Below, piece after piece: positions 30,835 through 42,084 of a stretch of DNA of 64,000 nucleotides. A program made the translations under genes and the position numbers. The first letter of the stretch is position 1, and every line of letters starts with the position of its first letter. This DNA comes from Rhynchopus euleeides (lineage: Eukaryota; Euglenozoa; Diplonemea; Diplonemida; Diplonemidae). The DNA lies in contig OY723283.1 in assembly GCA_963210315.1 (NCBI GenBank), positions 372,001 to 436,000 of the forward strand, read 5' to 3'. The notes under the pieces are model-generated. The model was not told where the DNA came from and did no database searches. It saw only the letters and a list, made by a program, of their open reading frames with translations.

Positions 30835-32323
30835 CGTAGTCTCTCCTTGACACCATATACTTTGTGCCCCTGTATCGTTGTTTTTTTGTACGAATAAATG
30901 ACGGAAGGGAAGGAGGGGAAGGGAAAGCAGGTGTGTTTCGTAGCGGGGTATATCTACTACGCAGTTTCGGCTGCCAACCCACGACTGTGCAGTAGTGCGT
31001 GAACCACTGGACTCCGGCAGCCCGGTATCGAGTACCTTTCGTCAGGTGGGTAGAAGACCCAGTGGAGGACGCAGGGTGGGGGGGGGGGGGGGGTGGGAGA
31101 GTAGGGGGGGTAGGGGGAGGGGGGGGGGGGGAACACACACATCACCGTTCAACGCGCAACCGGTGGGGGGAGGGGGGGGGAGGAGGGTCCATCCCAACCC
31201 TTTTTCTTCCTTCTTCACACTTTTTGCACTTCTTTTTTTATTGCTTGTTTTTTTGCGATTTGCATTTTTTTTGCGGTTCAGTTTTTTGTCAGGGGAGGAG
31301 ATGCGGTGAGGCGGGACGGGGGGGGGGGGGGGGTGAGTGAGAGAGAGGAAGGGGTATAGGGGCTTGGGGCATGGGAATAGGGATAGGGGGGGAAAAGGGG
31401 TATGATAGATGAGAGAGTGGGGTGGGGGCGATCGGCAAGGTTCACAACAAAACATGTTGCTACTTTTTTACCGGGGTGAAAATCACAGAGGAAGGAGGGA
31501 GGGGCTCTGAAATCAAATTGGTTGCTGGGGGGTGGGGGGGGGGCAGTGATGTGCCGATGTATATATACGCCAATGTATATATACGTATATATACGTTCGG
31601 AGGTCCCGAAAATCCGGAAATATACGTCCCCTATGTAACTCCCTGTTGCACGGTGGCCAGGTCACTGTGGGGTCACCTGTGTGGGATCTCCCGCAGGATA
31701 TGTTGAGTGGGTATATCCCGCTATGTGCCTTCGACAGATACTTCCCTTGGAACGAAGTGAAACGCCAATCCGGCTGCCCACAGGGTGTTCCGCTTCGGTT
31801 GTGCCGCACCTTACGTGGCCACATGTTGTTGGGCAGTTCGAAAGACACCCTCCCCTCTGCACAGGGTGGAACCTGTGCAGAGGGAGGTGCCTTTCTGAGT
31901 CAACTGAGTGGCGACGGGGCACCCAGGTATTGACTGGTGGTGACCATGCTGTGCTGGAGTCTTTCCAAAGACGACACATCGTTTTTGGTCGTGTTCGCTC
32001 CGGAGACGGCGTTTGATGGGATAACGCGAGTACGGCACGTGGGCACCGATCAGGTAGTGGGCAATGCTGGTGATGCAACGTTTCCTTACCTCGCCAAGGT
32101 GGCGCCAAGACTGAGCAATGTTCCCGACTCTCTAACAACGAGCGGCGCTCGTCTAGTAGGACCCGTACCAGGACCGCGAAGCGTGCCCGGCTAGCGTAAG
32201 GGTGGACAGCCAAGATGTGTCCCACATACTGTGCACCTTAGGGATCGTGGATCCTCTCCACCCACACATTGCCCACAGGAAGAACGTAACGTATATTGCA
32301 ACGTATATGCGTATATATACGTA
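30835..32323. other. intergenic region, partly AT/TA-rich
   Basis: G-runs occur at about 31078-31092, 31118-31130 and 31318-31333. Repeats of GTATATATACG occur near 31558-31593 and again at 32306-32326. Between them (about 31640-32220) sequence of more normal composition is open in short frames on both strands (for example 31662-32225 minus and 31937-32194 plus) without any recognisable domain. It could be a decayed element, but I cannot show it. Confidence 0.4.
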
Positions 32324-32325
32324 TA

Positions 32326-33236
32326 TCATAGATGGCAGAAAATTAATTTTTGTAATTTTTAATTTTTAATTTTTGCTATCCGAAAAGTTAATTTTTTGAA
32401 AAATTAATTTTAATTAATTTCCGGAATTAATTTTTCAAAAAATTAATTCCGGAAATTAATTGCAGTTAATCGCCCCTCCCCAGCTACGCAAGGTGAAAAG
32501 TGGGAAAAATCGGGCAGTTCGATAGGCCACGGTCCGGGATGCAGACAGGGGATGAGCTTGGCACAGCCTCTCAAATTCGAAATTTTCTCATGGTGTGCGA
32601 ATGTGTTCAGAGTAACGGAAAATGCCCAAATTTTCGTGTATCGAAAGAGTTGGCGAGCAATTCGTCCTTCTGTTCAATTCGACCCAAAACTGCCACCAGC
32701 CATTTTCTAAGGGCTTCTGGGTGGGTTCTGCTGACCAGAAAAATCGCTGAAAGATGGCCAGAAACCCCCAAAAACCACCCAGAAATGGCCAGAAATCGGT
32801 GTTTGGTCACATTTTTCACCCAGGAACACGTTTTTGGGCCTCTGTGAAAATTTCGATTTTTTGACATTTTTCGCGATTTTCTACAACTACTCGCCCACAC
32901 AAAAACCATTGTTTAGCAGGGAAATGCACAAAATCAACGAATTGGGCCGTTTTAACCCCTTTCGTGCACTTTTTGGTCCCAGAAGGGGGTATCTGGGGTG
33001 TTGGGGTCCCCCTACGACTTGTCCGTTTTTGTGTTCAAAGGGCCAAAAATGGCCAATTTTCCAAAATTAACTTTTTAATTTCCAAAAATTAAAAATTAAT
33101 TTTCGATTATTCGCCGGAACAGCAAAATTAATCAAAATTACTCCCAAAAATTAAAAAGTTAACTTTTCAAGCGGAAATTAATTTTCGGGAAGATGGCAAT
33201 TAAAAATTACAAAAATTAATTTCCTGCCATCTATGG
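32326..33236. mobile_element. TA-flanked AT-rich inverted-repeat element
   Basis: Ends read CATAGATGGCAG followed by AAATTAATTTTTGTAATTTT on the left, and the same sequence in complement on the right with one or two differences. TA flanks lie at 32324-32325 and 33237-33238. The subterminal ~150 bp on each side are made of AATTAATTTT-type palindromic units and are very AT-rich in an otherwise GC-rich region. The core (about 32480-33060) has no recognisable coding content. It is probably non-autonomous. The family is uncertain beyond TA insertion. Confidence 0.75.
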
Positions 33237-33489
33237 TACACGGTGGACTCCAGCGGGGGTAGGGTAACCCTTTTCGGGAGTCTCAACTAGGGGGAGTCCA
33301 ACTCCCGCTAGCGGGAGTCTATACTCCCGCTAGGGGGAGTCTGACTCCCCCTAGCGGGAGTCTTTTCACCTATTTTCACTCATTTTTCCCATGATACCTA
33401 TGCAATGTGGCACTCGTCACTGAAGTACAGCCACACCAAACGAAACGGACGTTTCCACCCATCCCAGCTCGCAGACCTGATTCACAAAA

Positions 33490-33870
33490 ATGGGGAAGAC
33501 GACAACGAAGCCGGCAGCGAAGCCGGCGGCAAAGTCGATTAAGAAGAAGAAGAGCGCAGAGAGTCCCGAGGCTGCGGAGGCGACGAACATTGTGCATGAT
33601 TTTTGCACGGCCTTCCCTGTTAAAAAAGGGGGCAGTGTGCTGACACTGGGATCCATTAGAAGGCTCCTAGCAACGGTGTTGAGCAAGGAGCTCCACCAGC
33701 ACAGCACCCAGGTGGCCAACGCAATCATCGCCATGTCTTCCCTGACATGGATAAGTTCGCTGTCAGGGAAGTCGCAACGATGCGGAAGGAGGGCGCTCTC
33801 CGTCATATACAAGGTGGAGGCGAAGTATGGCAAGGTGCAGGATACAAACGTGTCGTCGGGGGCAGCCTGA
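33490..33870 (+). CDS. small Lys-rich protein inside a TA-flanked element
   Basis: The product is 126 residues. The first ~25 are a basic Lys/Ala/Pro tail (KPAAKPAAKSIKKKKSAE) like a histone H1 or H2B tail. The rest is helical (LGSIRRLLATVLSKELHQ, then STQVANAIIAM), loosely reminiscent of a small DNA-binding fold but without a match I can name. The basic tail resembles in style the Lys/Ala/Pro region of the hAT transposase at 61591-63918, which suggests chromatin or DNA binding. Whether it is expressed is unknown. A frameshift within the last third is possible, since another frame stays open to 34010. Confidence 0.35.
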   Translation: MGKTTTKPAAKPAAKSIKKKKSAESPEAAEATNIVHDFCTAFPVKKGGSVLTLGSIRRLLATVLSKELHQHSTQVANAIIAMSSLTWISSLSGKSQRCGRRALSVIYKVEAKYGKVQDTNVSSGAA

Positions 33871-34258
33871 AGCCGCGAATGATCGCGACACGGGCGAACG
33901 GCTTGGCACCGTGGGTCTGGATAGATGCTGGAGTTCGGCCGGGTGAAACCGGAAGTCGCAGCAAAATTTGCCCCCCCCAGATTTCTTCCTCAAACCCACC
34001 CGTGGGCTGATCCGGCCTTGCACGGTGGACTCCAGCGGGGGTAGGGTACCACTACCGGGTTTAACCCTTTTCCGGTACCTCGCGGGAGGCTGGGCCCGAG
34101 CACTGATCTCTGAGACGAACCGGGGGGGAACCCATAAGAAAAAATTGGCTGACCCGATCTGACCCGATCCAGCCCGCAACCCCATATTTCAAGCTCCACC
34201 CCTGCTGGATGAGACAACAAAAAAATATTCGACAAGACCTGTACAAACCTTGCACTGA

Positions 34259-35125
34259 ATGTGTCGCAGCATGGGACAGGTGCTCAGTTCCGGAAGGTCG
34301 TGCTTGCCTGTCACAGGACACACCTACAAGGGCTTGTTCCGCTACCTCTTTGTCTCCCTTGCAGACCTCATGCATTTCCGGTATGCAGACATCCCCTGGC
34401 GCTTCTGGGGATGCAAGGATGAGTCAGCCCGGATTCCCTTCTTGCGTGCTCGGATCTCAGGGCATATATTTCACTGGTTGATGGAGCATGCCGAAAAGGG
34501 ATCAACGCGCAATGCCTACGTACACAGTCTCCATCATTGGTGGGCTCCAGAAGATGCAGTGCCTCTGCAGAACAACGACGAATTTGAAGAAGCAGAGAAC
34601 GGACATCGCAAGAAAGATGCCGTTACAATCGCCAGCTCCGCAACTTACGAGAGAGATCTTGCGATGGCAGAAGAGAAGCGGCGCGCATCGGGCATGCCTT
34701 GGAAGGTTGCGCACCTGTCGCAGGACGGGATCCTCGGGTATAGAGAAGTCATCCTGTGTCCGTGTCTGCACACCCGACACGCTCATAGATTGGCTGTGTA
34801 TGTTCTTTGCACACAGTTGACACAGCTGCAGAAGGGGTTTGTGCACTGCAACACACAGGACTTCGTTGAACCCATCAGCGCGCCCTACTTCCTGTTCCGG
34901 TTCCCCGAAGGACACCGCAAATTATCGCTCTGCTTGTGCAAAATGCCAATCCCGCTGGGGGCGACTTTCACACCATTCGTGTCATCCGAGGCGACTTTGA
35001 GCACGCTTGACCAACGCGCACAGCAGGAGGGGGATAACAGTTCTGACGAAGAAGATGAGGCCTGCAGGATGGCTTGTCTTGCCCAAGGTGTAACACAACT
35101 ACGACAGGCGATGGCCGCACTTTGA
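34259..35125 (+). CDS. 288-residue protein of unknown family inside a TA-flanked element
   Basis: The frame is complete from ATG to TGA. The N-terminal half contains aromatic-rich segments (LFRYLFVSLADLMHF, then IPWRFWGC and HIFHWLMEHAEKG). The middle has WKVAHLSQDGILGY, a Cys/His cluster (CPCLHTRHAHR), and the C-terminus is acidic (NSSDEEDEACRM). The composition is that of a real protein rather than a shadow frame, and the strand is opposite to all host genes nearby. No DDE/D triad, integrase or helicase motif is apparent. It may be the element's own protein or a captured host fragment. Confidence 0.45.
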   Translation: MCRSMGQVLSSGRSCLPVTGHTYKGLFRYLFVSLADLMHFRYADIPWRFWGCKDESARIPFLRARISGHIFHWLMEHAEKGSTRNAYVHSLHHWWAPEDAVPLQNNDEFEEAENGHRKKDAVTIASSATYERDLAMAEEKRRASGMPWKVAHLSQDGILGYREVILCPCLHTRHAHRLAVYVLCTQLTQLQKGFVHCNTQDFVEPISAPYFLFRFPEGHRKLSLCLCKMPIPLGATFTPFVSSEATLSTLDQRAQQEGDNSSDEEDEACRMACLAQGVTQLRQAMAAL

Positions 35126-35432
35126 CACCTCAAATTCTAACCGCTCACCTCCGCAGGTGTAGCCGCTACCAGGAGGATAGGTAGGTAGTCCAGAGTCCGG
35201 GGAAACTGACAGAAGCAAAACAAGCCCCTCCCCATCCCTCTTCCACCATGATTTTACCCCCCACGCCAGTAGACTGTAACTATATCATGGGAAAAATGGA
35301 TGAAAATAGGTGAAAAGACTCCCGCTAGGGGGAGTCAGACTCCCCCTAGCGGGAGTATAGACTCCCGCTAGCGGGAGTCTTTGACACCCGCTCAGACTCC
35401 CGCTAGGGCCGCTGGAGTCCACCGTGTATATA

Positions 35433-36086
35433 CAGTGCCACAGAAAAGTTTCGAACACGATAAGTTTTAAGATAATTTTAAGTTTTAAGACGAAAATCGC
35501 GCTTCACGAATTTTTTTAAAACTTTCTTTTGTTCAATACTTTGTTTCAAAGTCAAGGATCTTTGTCCGAAGTATTTTCGGGCAAAGATTTCTTGACAGGG
35601 CAGATACTAAAAATACTTCTTGACAGGACTGGACAGGTCGAGGTCATTCTATTTGCGATGTCAGCATCCAGTGGACTCGAAAAGGCCCTCATGTCGAGTG
35701 GTCTGGAGGGATGGACCGCTCGGTTGCGGAAACCACACGACTGGGGATAGCGACCCTGTTGAGGTTGGACATTCCTCTTCTGGCCTCTCTGGCCTACGAT
35801 TCGCAAACTCATCCGCTTTGGGCAACTCGCAGCAAACCTGGCGATAGGGGACAGATAGGAGTAACCTGAGTGAGGTTGAAGGATGCCGACACCCGCCTGA
35901 CCCTATGACTGCCTGTTCACAGCGCTGGAGTGTTGCACATGTGGCACATCATCCCACACACCTCTAGGAAACTCCCATGATGCAGGGTAGATAACTTTTA
36001 AAACAAAACATAAGTTTTGAGACGAAAAAACTTTAGAACGGAGAATTTTAAAACTTTTGTTCGTTCGAAACTTTCCCGCGGCACTG
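35433..36086. mobile_element. Tc1-like MITE
   Basis: This 654-bp element has ends CAGTGCCACAGAAAAGTTTC and, from the other side, CAGTGCCGCGGGAAAGTTTC. It is flanked by TA at 35431-35432 and 36087-36088. CAGTGCC-N5-AAAGT is a classic Tc1-family terminus. Subterminal AAGTTTTAAGA units occur on both sides. No transposase gene is present. Confidence 0.85.
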
Positions 36087-36088
36087 TA

Positions 36089-39000
36089 TACGCCATGTAT
36101 ATATACGTATATATACGTTCAAGATCCGGATATACGTCGTATAGCACATCACTGGGGGGGGGGGGATGGGGGATGGGGATGGGGTGCAGAGAGTAATTAG
36201 AGGAGACGGGGTTTCTGGGGGGGGGGGGGTTTGCTCCAGCCCTAACTCGGAGAAAAAGGGGGGGGGGCAGGAGAAAATTGAGTAAGTTGGCGCGCGCGTT
36301 GCTAAAAACACTTGCCCCCCCCCCCCCCCAGAGCCCGATATGAAGACACGATACAGAACACAAAAATCACTGCAGTGGTGCGCAGATGGTGTTTCAACAC
36401 CAAACCCCCCGGGACCCCCCCCCCCCCATAAAATCTATGCCACAGGATGCACAGCTTAGGAATATAATTTAGACCATCAGCCAACTGGCACTTGCTTCGA
36501 CAAAATCAAAGAGAGGAGGGGAAGCGGGTAAGGCCCAGCCGCTGCTGGAACACCGTACGCTCTTTTTTTCCTTTGATACTTTCGGAGCAGGCCTGATTTC
36601 TGTAGATCCCAAAACATTATCCCCTCCCTAACTCTCCCAACGCAAGCTTTGGGTGTCGTGGAGGGGTTGGTGACGGGATCCAACATCAGCTCCTCGGCTT
36701 CACTTTCTTGAGAATATTGGCCCGGGGGGGGGGGGGGGGGTTGGTCGAGAAACACTAACACGCACACACGCGATTCGTTTCTTTTCATTCGCTTCTTTGC
36801 AACCTTCGCTCAGAAAAGAAAATGCAGAGATAAAGTGGGGTGTGCATGCCATGACCTGGGCGGGGGGGGGGGGGGGGTGCCCACCAGCTCAACATACGGT
36901 GGGGGTGGCTAAAAACCCACCACTCTTTGTGAGTACCTGGGGGTACTCACTTCGCTCGGGGTGAGAGGGGGGGCGATGCAATTCCAGGGACACATACAGG
37001 CTCACACCGATAAGGCGATGTTTGGACAAAACGGAGAAGGGTCGCACCCGAGCAGGTTGGGGTTCCACCTGATCCCATATATTTTTCACACACACGGGTA
37101 ACACACGACGATAGGGGACAGCTGGAAGGGAACAACACATGTCTCCGTGTGTGACAACACACCACAGGTCCATGGCCCATTGGGGTATGAAATGCCCATA
37201 ATGTCCGTCAAATTTGTTAATTTCCATGTCAGGCCCAGGTTCCTTGGCTGAAGGCCAAAGCAGTGAAGTGGCACAGCCCATCAGGGCTGCGACCCACCCT
37301 CCACCCCCCGCCTCCATGTTGGACCAGAGAACGCAGGATAACGACACAGCGACGCACACCCTTTTGAATTGGATAATCCACCGCATGGCATGGCATGGTG
37401 GTGGCGCAGTGCCGTACACCATTGGGACAGGCCTTGTCGCCAAACCCTTCTCAACCCTGACGCCATCCCCCGTATGGGGAAGAAATGGTGGCACCACGGG
37501 TGCGTTGCCACATTCCTCAGATGCCAGGCGACACAGGAATGAGAAGGGGAAGGGGCGGTGGGAGGGGGAAACTCTGTAGACAGAGTTAAAGCCGCTCGAC
37601 GTCGAACCACACAGAACACAGCGAGGAGAGAGCGCTGCAAGAGAGAAACTGCGGGGAAGAGTATTGAGGGGGGTGTGTGGGGGGTGTGGGTTAGCGCGAT
37701 TCTCTTTTGTGTTTGATAGGGTTCGAAGCTTCCTTTCCCGAGAACGGGGGTGGCAATTAATTCCACTCCCAGAGGGAGGGACGGGGGAGGGGGGGGGGGC
37801 AAAGGACAGGCCTTTGTTGAAAGGAACCCCCTCCAATTCTGATATTATGATTCGTATTTCCTGTTTGTGCACTTTCTTGCTCATGCTCACCCGACGAGGG
37901 GGGGAGGGGGGGGGGGGGCAGAATTGATTCGGCTTGCAAGAGAGATGCCTCAACAACCTCGCCCCCTCCCCGCCTCCGTTTGATGCGCTGTCATCCCATG
38001 GTTTTCTTGAGCGTCTCTCTTGCACGAATGACAATAAAACGGCCCGCAATACCAATCAGGCGGCAGTCGCACCAGCCCCTCTTCCCCCCATGACACTTGG
38101 CATTCACCGACAATCACAGCTGAGAGACGAGGCTGCCATATCGGATTGTTCTGTTCCAAATGAGGCAGCTGCACTCGATTCCCGCTGGTGCTCGGCAAAT
38201 CACGAGCTGGGAGCGGCGAGCCACAATGGGGGAGGGGGTGCGTTTGTCTTCCCCTCGTCTTATCCCCTCCCCTTCTTCGGTCTCGCTTGGCAACAAGGCA
38301 CAACAGGGGATCGTATTCGTCTTTCCTGATCAAACTGGATATCCCCCCCCCTAGCCCCACCCTCCCACTTCTTTGAAACGCGTGATGAACTCCTTTTCTG
38401 GGACACATGACATGGCACAGCCATGCAGAGACAAGCGGTGCAGACGCACCCTGCGAATTGCAAGGGGTGGGCCGCGTTGTCTAACACAAGGTGATTCCTT
38501 ATGATTAAATATGTGACGATCTGGGCGCGAGTGCAGCCTCATGCACCGGGATCCGCAATAAAAGCGATACGAGGGGGTTACCGCAGACACAACACAGGAC
38601 CTATATTTTGCATGATAACATAACCCTCGGGGGTGGTGGGGATGATGTGGGAGTGGGGGGGGGGGGGGGCGGCAGCGCTCAATCTGAACTCCCGCGCAAA
38701 GAACTTCAACTTCAGGCACAGAACCCCACCCTACCCCACCCCCCCGACACCCCCTGTTAGTCAACACTACACTCGACGATCGTGTCAGCATGATTTACGA
38801 ATAATCTACGAACAGACAGGCTGTGCGGCATATCTCACAGCAGACATGATGGGATATTGCCAGCATTACGACACATTTTCTTCATGATCACCGCCTTTGT
38901 TTTGATGGTATTTTTTTTTGTTGATTTTTTGTTGTTGTTGATATCGACAACCTAACCAGAGGAACAACACACTGCGAGGCTTGGCGTCATATTTCTTTGT

Positions 39001-39523
39001 TGGGTTTGGTGATCTCTTGACAACCCTCACACCTGACGTGCATGACGACCAGAGGCAGGAGAAGGGGGAGAAAAAGAACCTAGATAAATTGGGGGGCGCT
39101 GGGGAAGGGTGGGCGGAACAGGAGATGGGAGGTTTTTTTTAGAGAGGGGGCCCGGTGCCTGCGCGCGTCCTATCGTACTGAGGCTGCTTGGTGGGGCTAG
39201 CGCAGCAGGTTCTACTTTTGCTCCTTCGGGCTCTTAGCACAGTGACATGCACAACACGAACAACAATGCTCTATGGCAAACAAGCCGCGTGACCGGGGTT
39301 GAGCTGCTGTGGTCAGTGAGGCCGCGGCGTAGAAGAGGGCTGGGCTAGGTTCTAGCATTCACAGGGGGCAGCCCTGGGGGTGGGGCAAAGAGGTCTGGGG
39401 GGGGGGGGGGGGGGGGGGAGGAGACTAGAAGAGAAAGGGAGGAGGGAGGGGGAAGAGAGCCGGCACCTACCGCAGACCCCGGAGTTGCCTCCCAGGTTCG
39501 CGGGGGGGGCCAGGAAGAGAAAT

Positions 39524-39557
<34 letters not shown>

Positions 39558-39750
39558 CTGGCGTGCAGGGTGCAGGCAGCGCGCGCAAATGCGGCCTGTT
39601 TCCGGGTGCCCGCGCGCTGCCGGCGACCGTGCACCCGAGGTGCACGGTTTGGGCTGAATCTGGGTGACGTACGAGTAGGGCTCCCACCCTGAAAATGGGC
39701 TACCTGCGGTCACTCCAGGTACCTGACATCACCCGAAAGTGACCCAAAAT
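36089..39750. other. large intergenic region, no gene supported
   Basis: About 3.7 kb. It starts with a TATATACG-rich segment similar to that at 31558-31600, then holds many G- or C-runs (for example near 36145-36165, 36217-36230, 36318-36328 and 39401-39420, and a very long G-run about 39525-39557). A 388-codon minus frame (36889-38055) is Pro-rich at one end, without recognisable domains, and I do not accept it as a gene. Confidence 0.4.
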
Positions 39751-40625
39751 CAGCGGGACCCCCTCCTCGGGTGTTCCGAAACCCCTTTCTTTTGACTATT
39801 TGGAATCTGTGCAGATCGTAGTGGGGTCACACTGTGGGTCGAGGTGTCAAGCTTCACCCATGAAATGTGGGTCTGATTCAGGGTCTGGTCATAGGAGGCT
39901 GGCCCCAGGAGGATGTGACTGGGAGGCAGCCACACCAGCCCACCCACCCAGCGGGACCCCCTCCTCGGGTATTCCAAAACCCCGTTCTTCTGAACGTTTG
40001 GAACTTTTGCGAATCGTAGTGGGGTCACTTTGTGGGTCTAGGAGCCAAACACCGTCCATGAAATGTGCCTCTGGTTCAGGGGCTGGTCCTAAGGGAATGT
40101 GACTGGGAGGCAGCCACACCCACCCACCCAGCGGGACCCCCTCCACGGGTGTTCCAAAACCCCTTTCTTTTGAACGTTTGGAATTTGTGCGGATCACAGT
40201 GGGGTCACTTTGGTGGTGTGCGAGCCAAGCATCACCCATGAAACACGGGTCTAGTTCAGGGGCTGGTCAGCGTGGCTGGGAGGCAGTCAGCCCACACCCC
40301 ACCCCACCCACCCAGTGGGACCCCCTCCTCGGGTGTTCCAAAACCCCTTTCTTTTGAAAGTTTGGAATTTTTGCGGATCACAGTGGGGTCACTTTGGTGG
40401 TGTACGAGCCAAGTTTCGCCCATGAAACGTGGGTCTGGTTCAGGGACTGGTCATGGGTGAAGGTGGCTGGGAGGCAGCCACCTTCACCAGCCACACCCCA
40501 CCCCACCTACCCACCCAGCGGGACCCCCCCCTCGGATTTTCCAAAAACCCGTTCTTTGGGATATTTGGGATCCGTGCGAATCGTGGTGGGGTCATTTTGG
40601 CCATGGGGTGCCTATTGACACCACT
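39751..40625. repeat. minisatellite, five units of 180-203 bp
   Basis: Units begin CAGCGGGACCCCC at 39751, 39949, 40129, 40313 (CAGTGGGACC) and 40516. Each continues with TCGGGTGTTCCAAAACCCC, then a GTGGGGTCAC block, then GGGTCTGGTTCAGG and a GGCTGGGAGGCAGCCA block. Unit lengths are about 198, 180, 184 and 203 bp plus a last partial unit. Units differ by scattered substitutions and small indels. Open frames across it are by-products of the repeat. Confidence 0.9.
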
Positions 40626-40852
40626 TACTGGGAAATGCCAATTGGGTAAAAGTACCCCCCCCTGTACAGGTACAAGGGGGGGGGGTCCTTTCCTACAGGT
40701 GCGGGAGGTAGCCAGTGTACCCCCCCCCTGTCCCCCACTTTGCGAGGGACCCCCCCCCCCCCGACCAGGGTGGGGGTCACCCAAAATTTCGAGAAAATCC
40801 TGGTGTCACCCTGAAAACCTGGGTCGCCAGCCTGACCTCAGCCCGCGGGGAG

Positions 40853-40883
<31 letters not shown>

Positions 40884-40967
40884 CCAGCCCCCTGCTTACA
40901 GTACCCCGGCGTTAAGCCAGCCACTGGGGGGGGGGGGGGGGGTGCACGGGCCTCGGCCACCGACCCA
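40626..40967. other. G/C homopolymer-rich spacer
   Basis: It includes a C-run of about 30 bp (40852-40881) and a G-run at about 40926-40942. Assembly or read errors are likely here. No gene is present. Confidence 0.6.
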
Positions 40968-42084
40968 CTACCGCGCAGACGCGTCGCTCCCCTGGGACCC
41001 CCCGCCGGGTCCGCCCGCCGGGCGTTTGCCCCGCGCTCGCAAGCGGCTGCACAGGGCGTTATACGCCTTCGACTCAGCTCTATCCACCCGATCCCCTCGC
41101 GAGGCGGCACGCAGCTCCTTCCACCACTGCTGGAGGGCCTTGAGGGCCGCCACCTGCTCCGTCACGGGGCGATGGAGCTCCGGGCAAAAACGCCTCTCCC
41201 AGGCCGCTACCGTGGAGAGCTCACCCTCTGCAGCTCCCGGGTCCTCCCCACGCTGCGGCGAGGCGCCGTCCTCCCTCTTCCGCTTCGACTTCGACGACAC
41301 CGAAGAGGCTGGGGCTTTCGCGGAGTGAGAGCCGTCCTCGGTGGCGGTCGGGCCGGAGCAGCCGGGGGCCGGTGCCGCAGCATGCGTGGGCGGGGGCGCC
41401 TCACCTCGTCGGGGGGGACCACCCGGGTCCGGCGGTTGTCCTGCTCGCTCGCCACTTGGGCCCGGAGTTGCGGCGCATGTCTCACCTGCCACGACGCATC
41501 CGGCGCAGGCACGGCAGTCACACCCGTAGCACCGCCAGTGCTCCACAGACAGATCCACCCACTCGTCACACCTCCCGCAGTACACCCGTCGTTGCGACTC
41601 CTGGGGCTGCTCCTTGCACATGGGGAGGCCCTGCTCGGCCCCCGGGCAAGCCGCCGACTCCAGTATAGATGATGGGGCGAGGGCCATGACGGCCTCCGCC
41701 AGCGGCTGGGGGACGTCCAGGGGGCTGTAGTGACCGCCGCAGTGTCTCACGCCAATCACCCCTGCGAAAGGTTTGGTCCGAGGGCGGTGCACTGTAGGCG
41801 GCGCATGCTCCGACAGCACCACGATGGCCCTGCGCATCCCCAGGGCGAGCCCATGTACTGCCACGGAGTCCGCCCACGTGTCACTGTTCGCACTCGACAT
41901 CACTGACATGGCTGCCGCCCAGGTGGCATAGTCCGGCTCTGCGCGCTCGCGTAGGCCCGGGTCCTGGCCCACACTCTGGACGGCGAGTTGGCGAAGCGCT
42001 GCTGCCGCACCACCCACCACCCGAGCTACTGCATCGTAGAAACAGTCCCCGCGAGATGGGAGGGCGTGCTGCGGGAGAACTACC
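40968..42084 (-). CDS. OTU-type cysteine protease with Cys-rich finger (3' exon)
   Basis: About 371 residues are readable from a probable splice acceptor (CTCCTCAG|GG at about 42085). ALPSRGDCFYDAVARVV gives the OTU D-x-C-(F/Y) nucleophile block; TWADSVAVHGLALGMRRAIVV fits the W..s.el.alA..l....I.v strand; and CGGHYSPL supplies the catalytic His. OTU proteases remove ubiquitin or related modifiers. After this comes a Cys/His-rich segment (YCGRCDEWVDL, then HWRCYGCDCRACAGC) that could bind two zinc ions, a Pro/Ser-rich linker and a basic C-terminus. The in-frame sequence upstream of the acceptor is a polypyrimidine tract, so translation from there is improbable and at least one 5' exon is not identified. 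OTU domains also occur in some retroelement polyproteins, so mobile-element origin is possible, although no reverse transcriptase is nearby. Confidence 0.65.

Larger units (their letters stand above)
33239..35426. mobile_element. TA-flanked element with ~155-bp inverted ends carrying two ORFs
   Basis: Both ends read CACGGTGGACTCCAGC inward, followed by arrays of the palindromic unit ACTCCCGCTAGCGGGAGT / ACTCCCCCTAGCGGGAGT and then TTTTCACCTATTTTCA. The left arm is about 155 bp and is mirrored on the right. TA flanks lie at 33237-33238 and 35427-35428; the left TA is shared with the preceding element. A third copy of the terminal sequence lies inside at about 34019-34075 in direct orientation. 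The interior carries two plus-strand open frames (126 and 288 codons), against the strand bias of the surrounding genes. Neither resembles a transposase I know, so this is either a non-autonomous element with captured sequence or an unrecognised type. Confidence 0.75.

Noticed and set aside
31568..36140. TATATACG-rich direct repeats as ends of one large 4.5-kb element
   Set aside because: The similarity is mostly simple TA/CG repeat and the sequences are in direct, not inverted, orientation. No target duplication could be defined.
37690..37720. GGTTCGA as a possible tRNA T-loop
   Set aside because: The upstream ~50 bases do not fold into acceptor, D and anticodon arms.
36889..38055. A 388-codon minus frame
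   Set aside because: It crosses G/C homopolymer runs, is Pro/Ser-rich for long stretches and resembles no protein. Length alone is not enough in GC-rich DNA.
39380..40784. Several open frames across the minisatellite and G/C runs
   Set aside because: They are explained by the tandem repeat unit and homopolymer runs.
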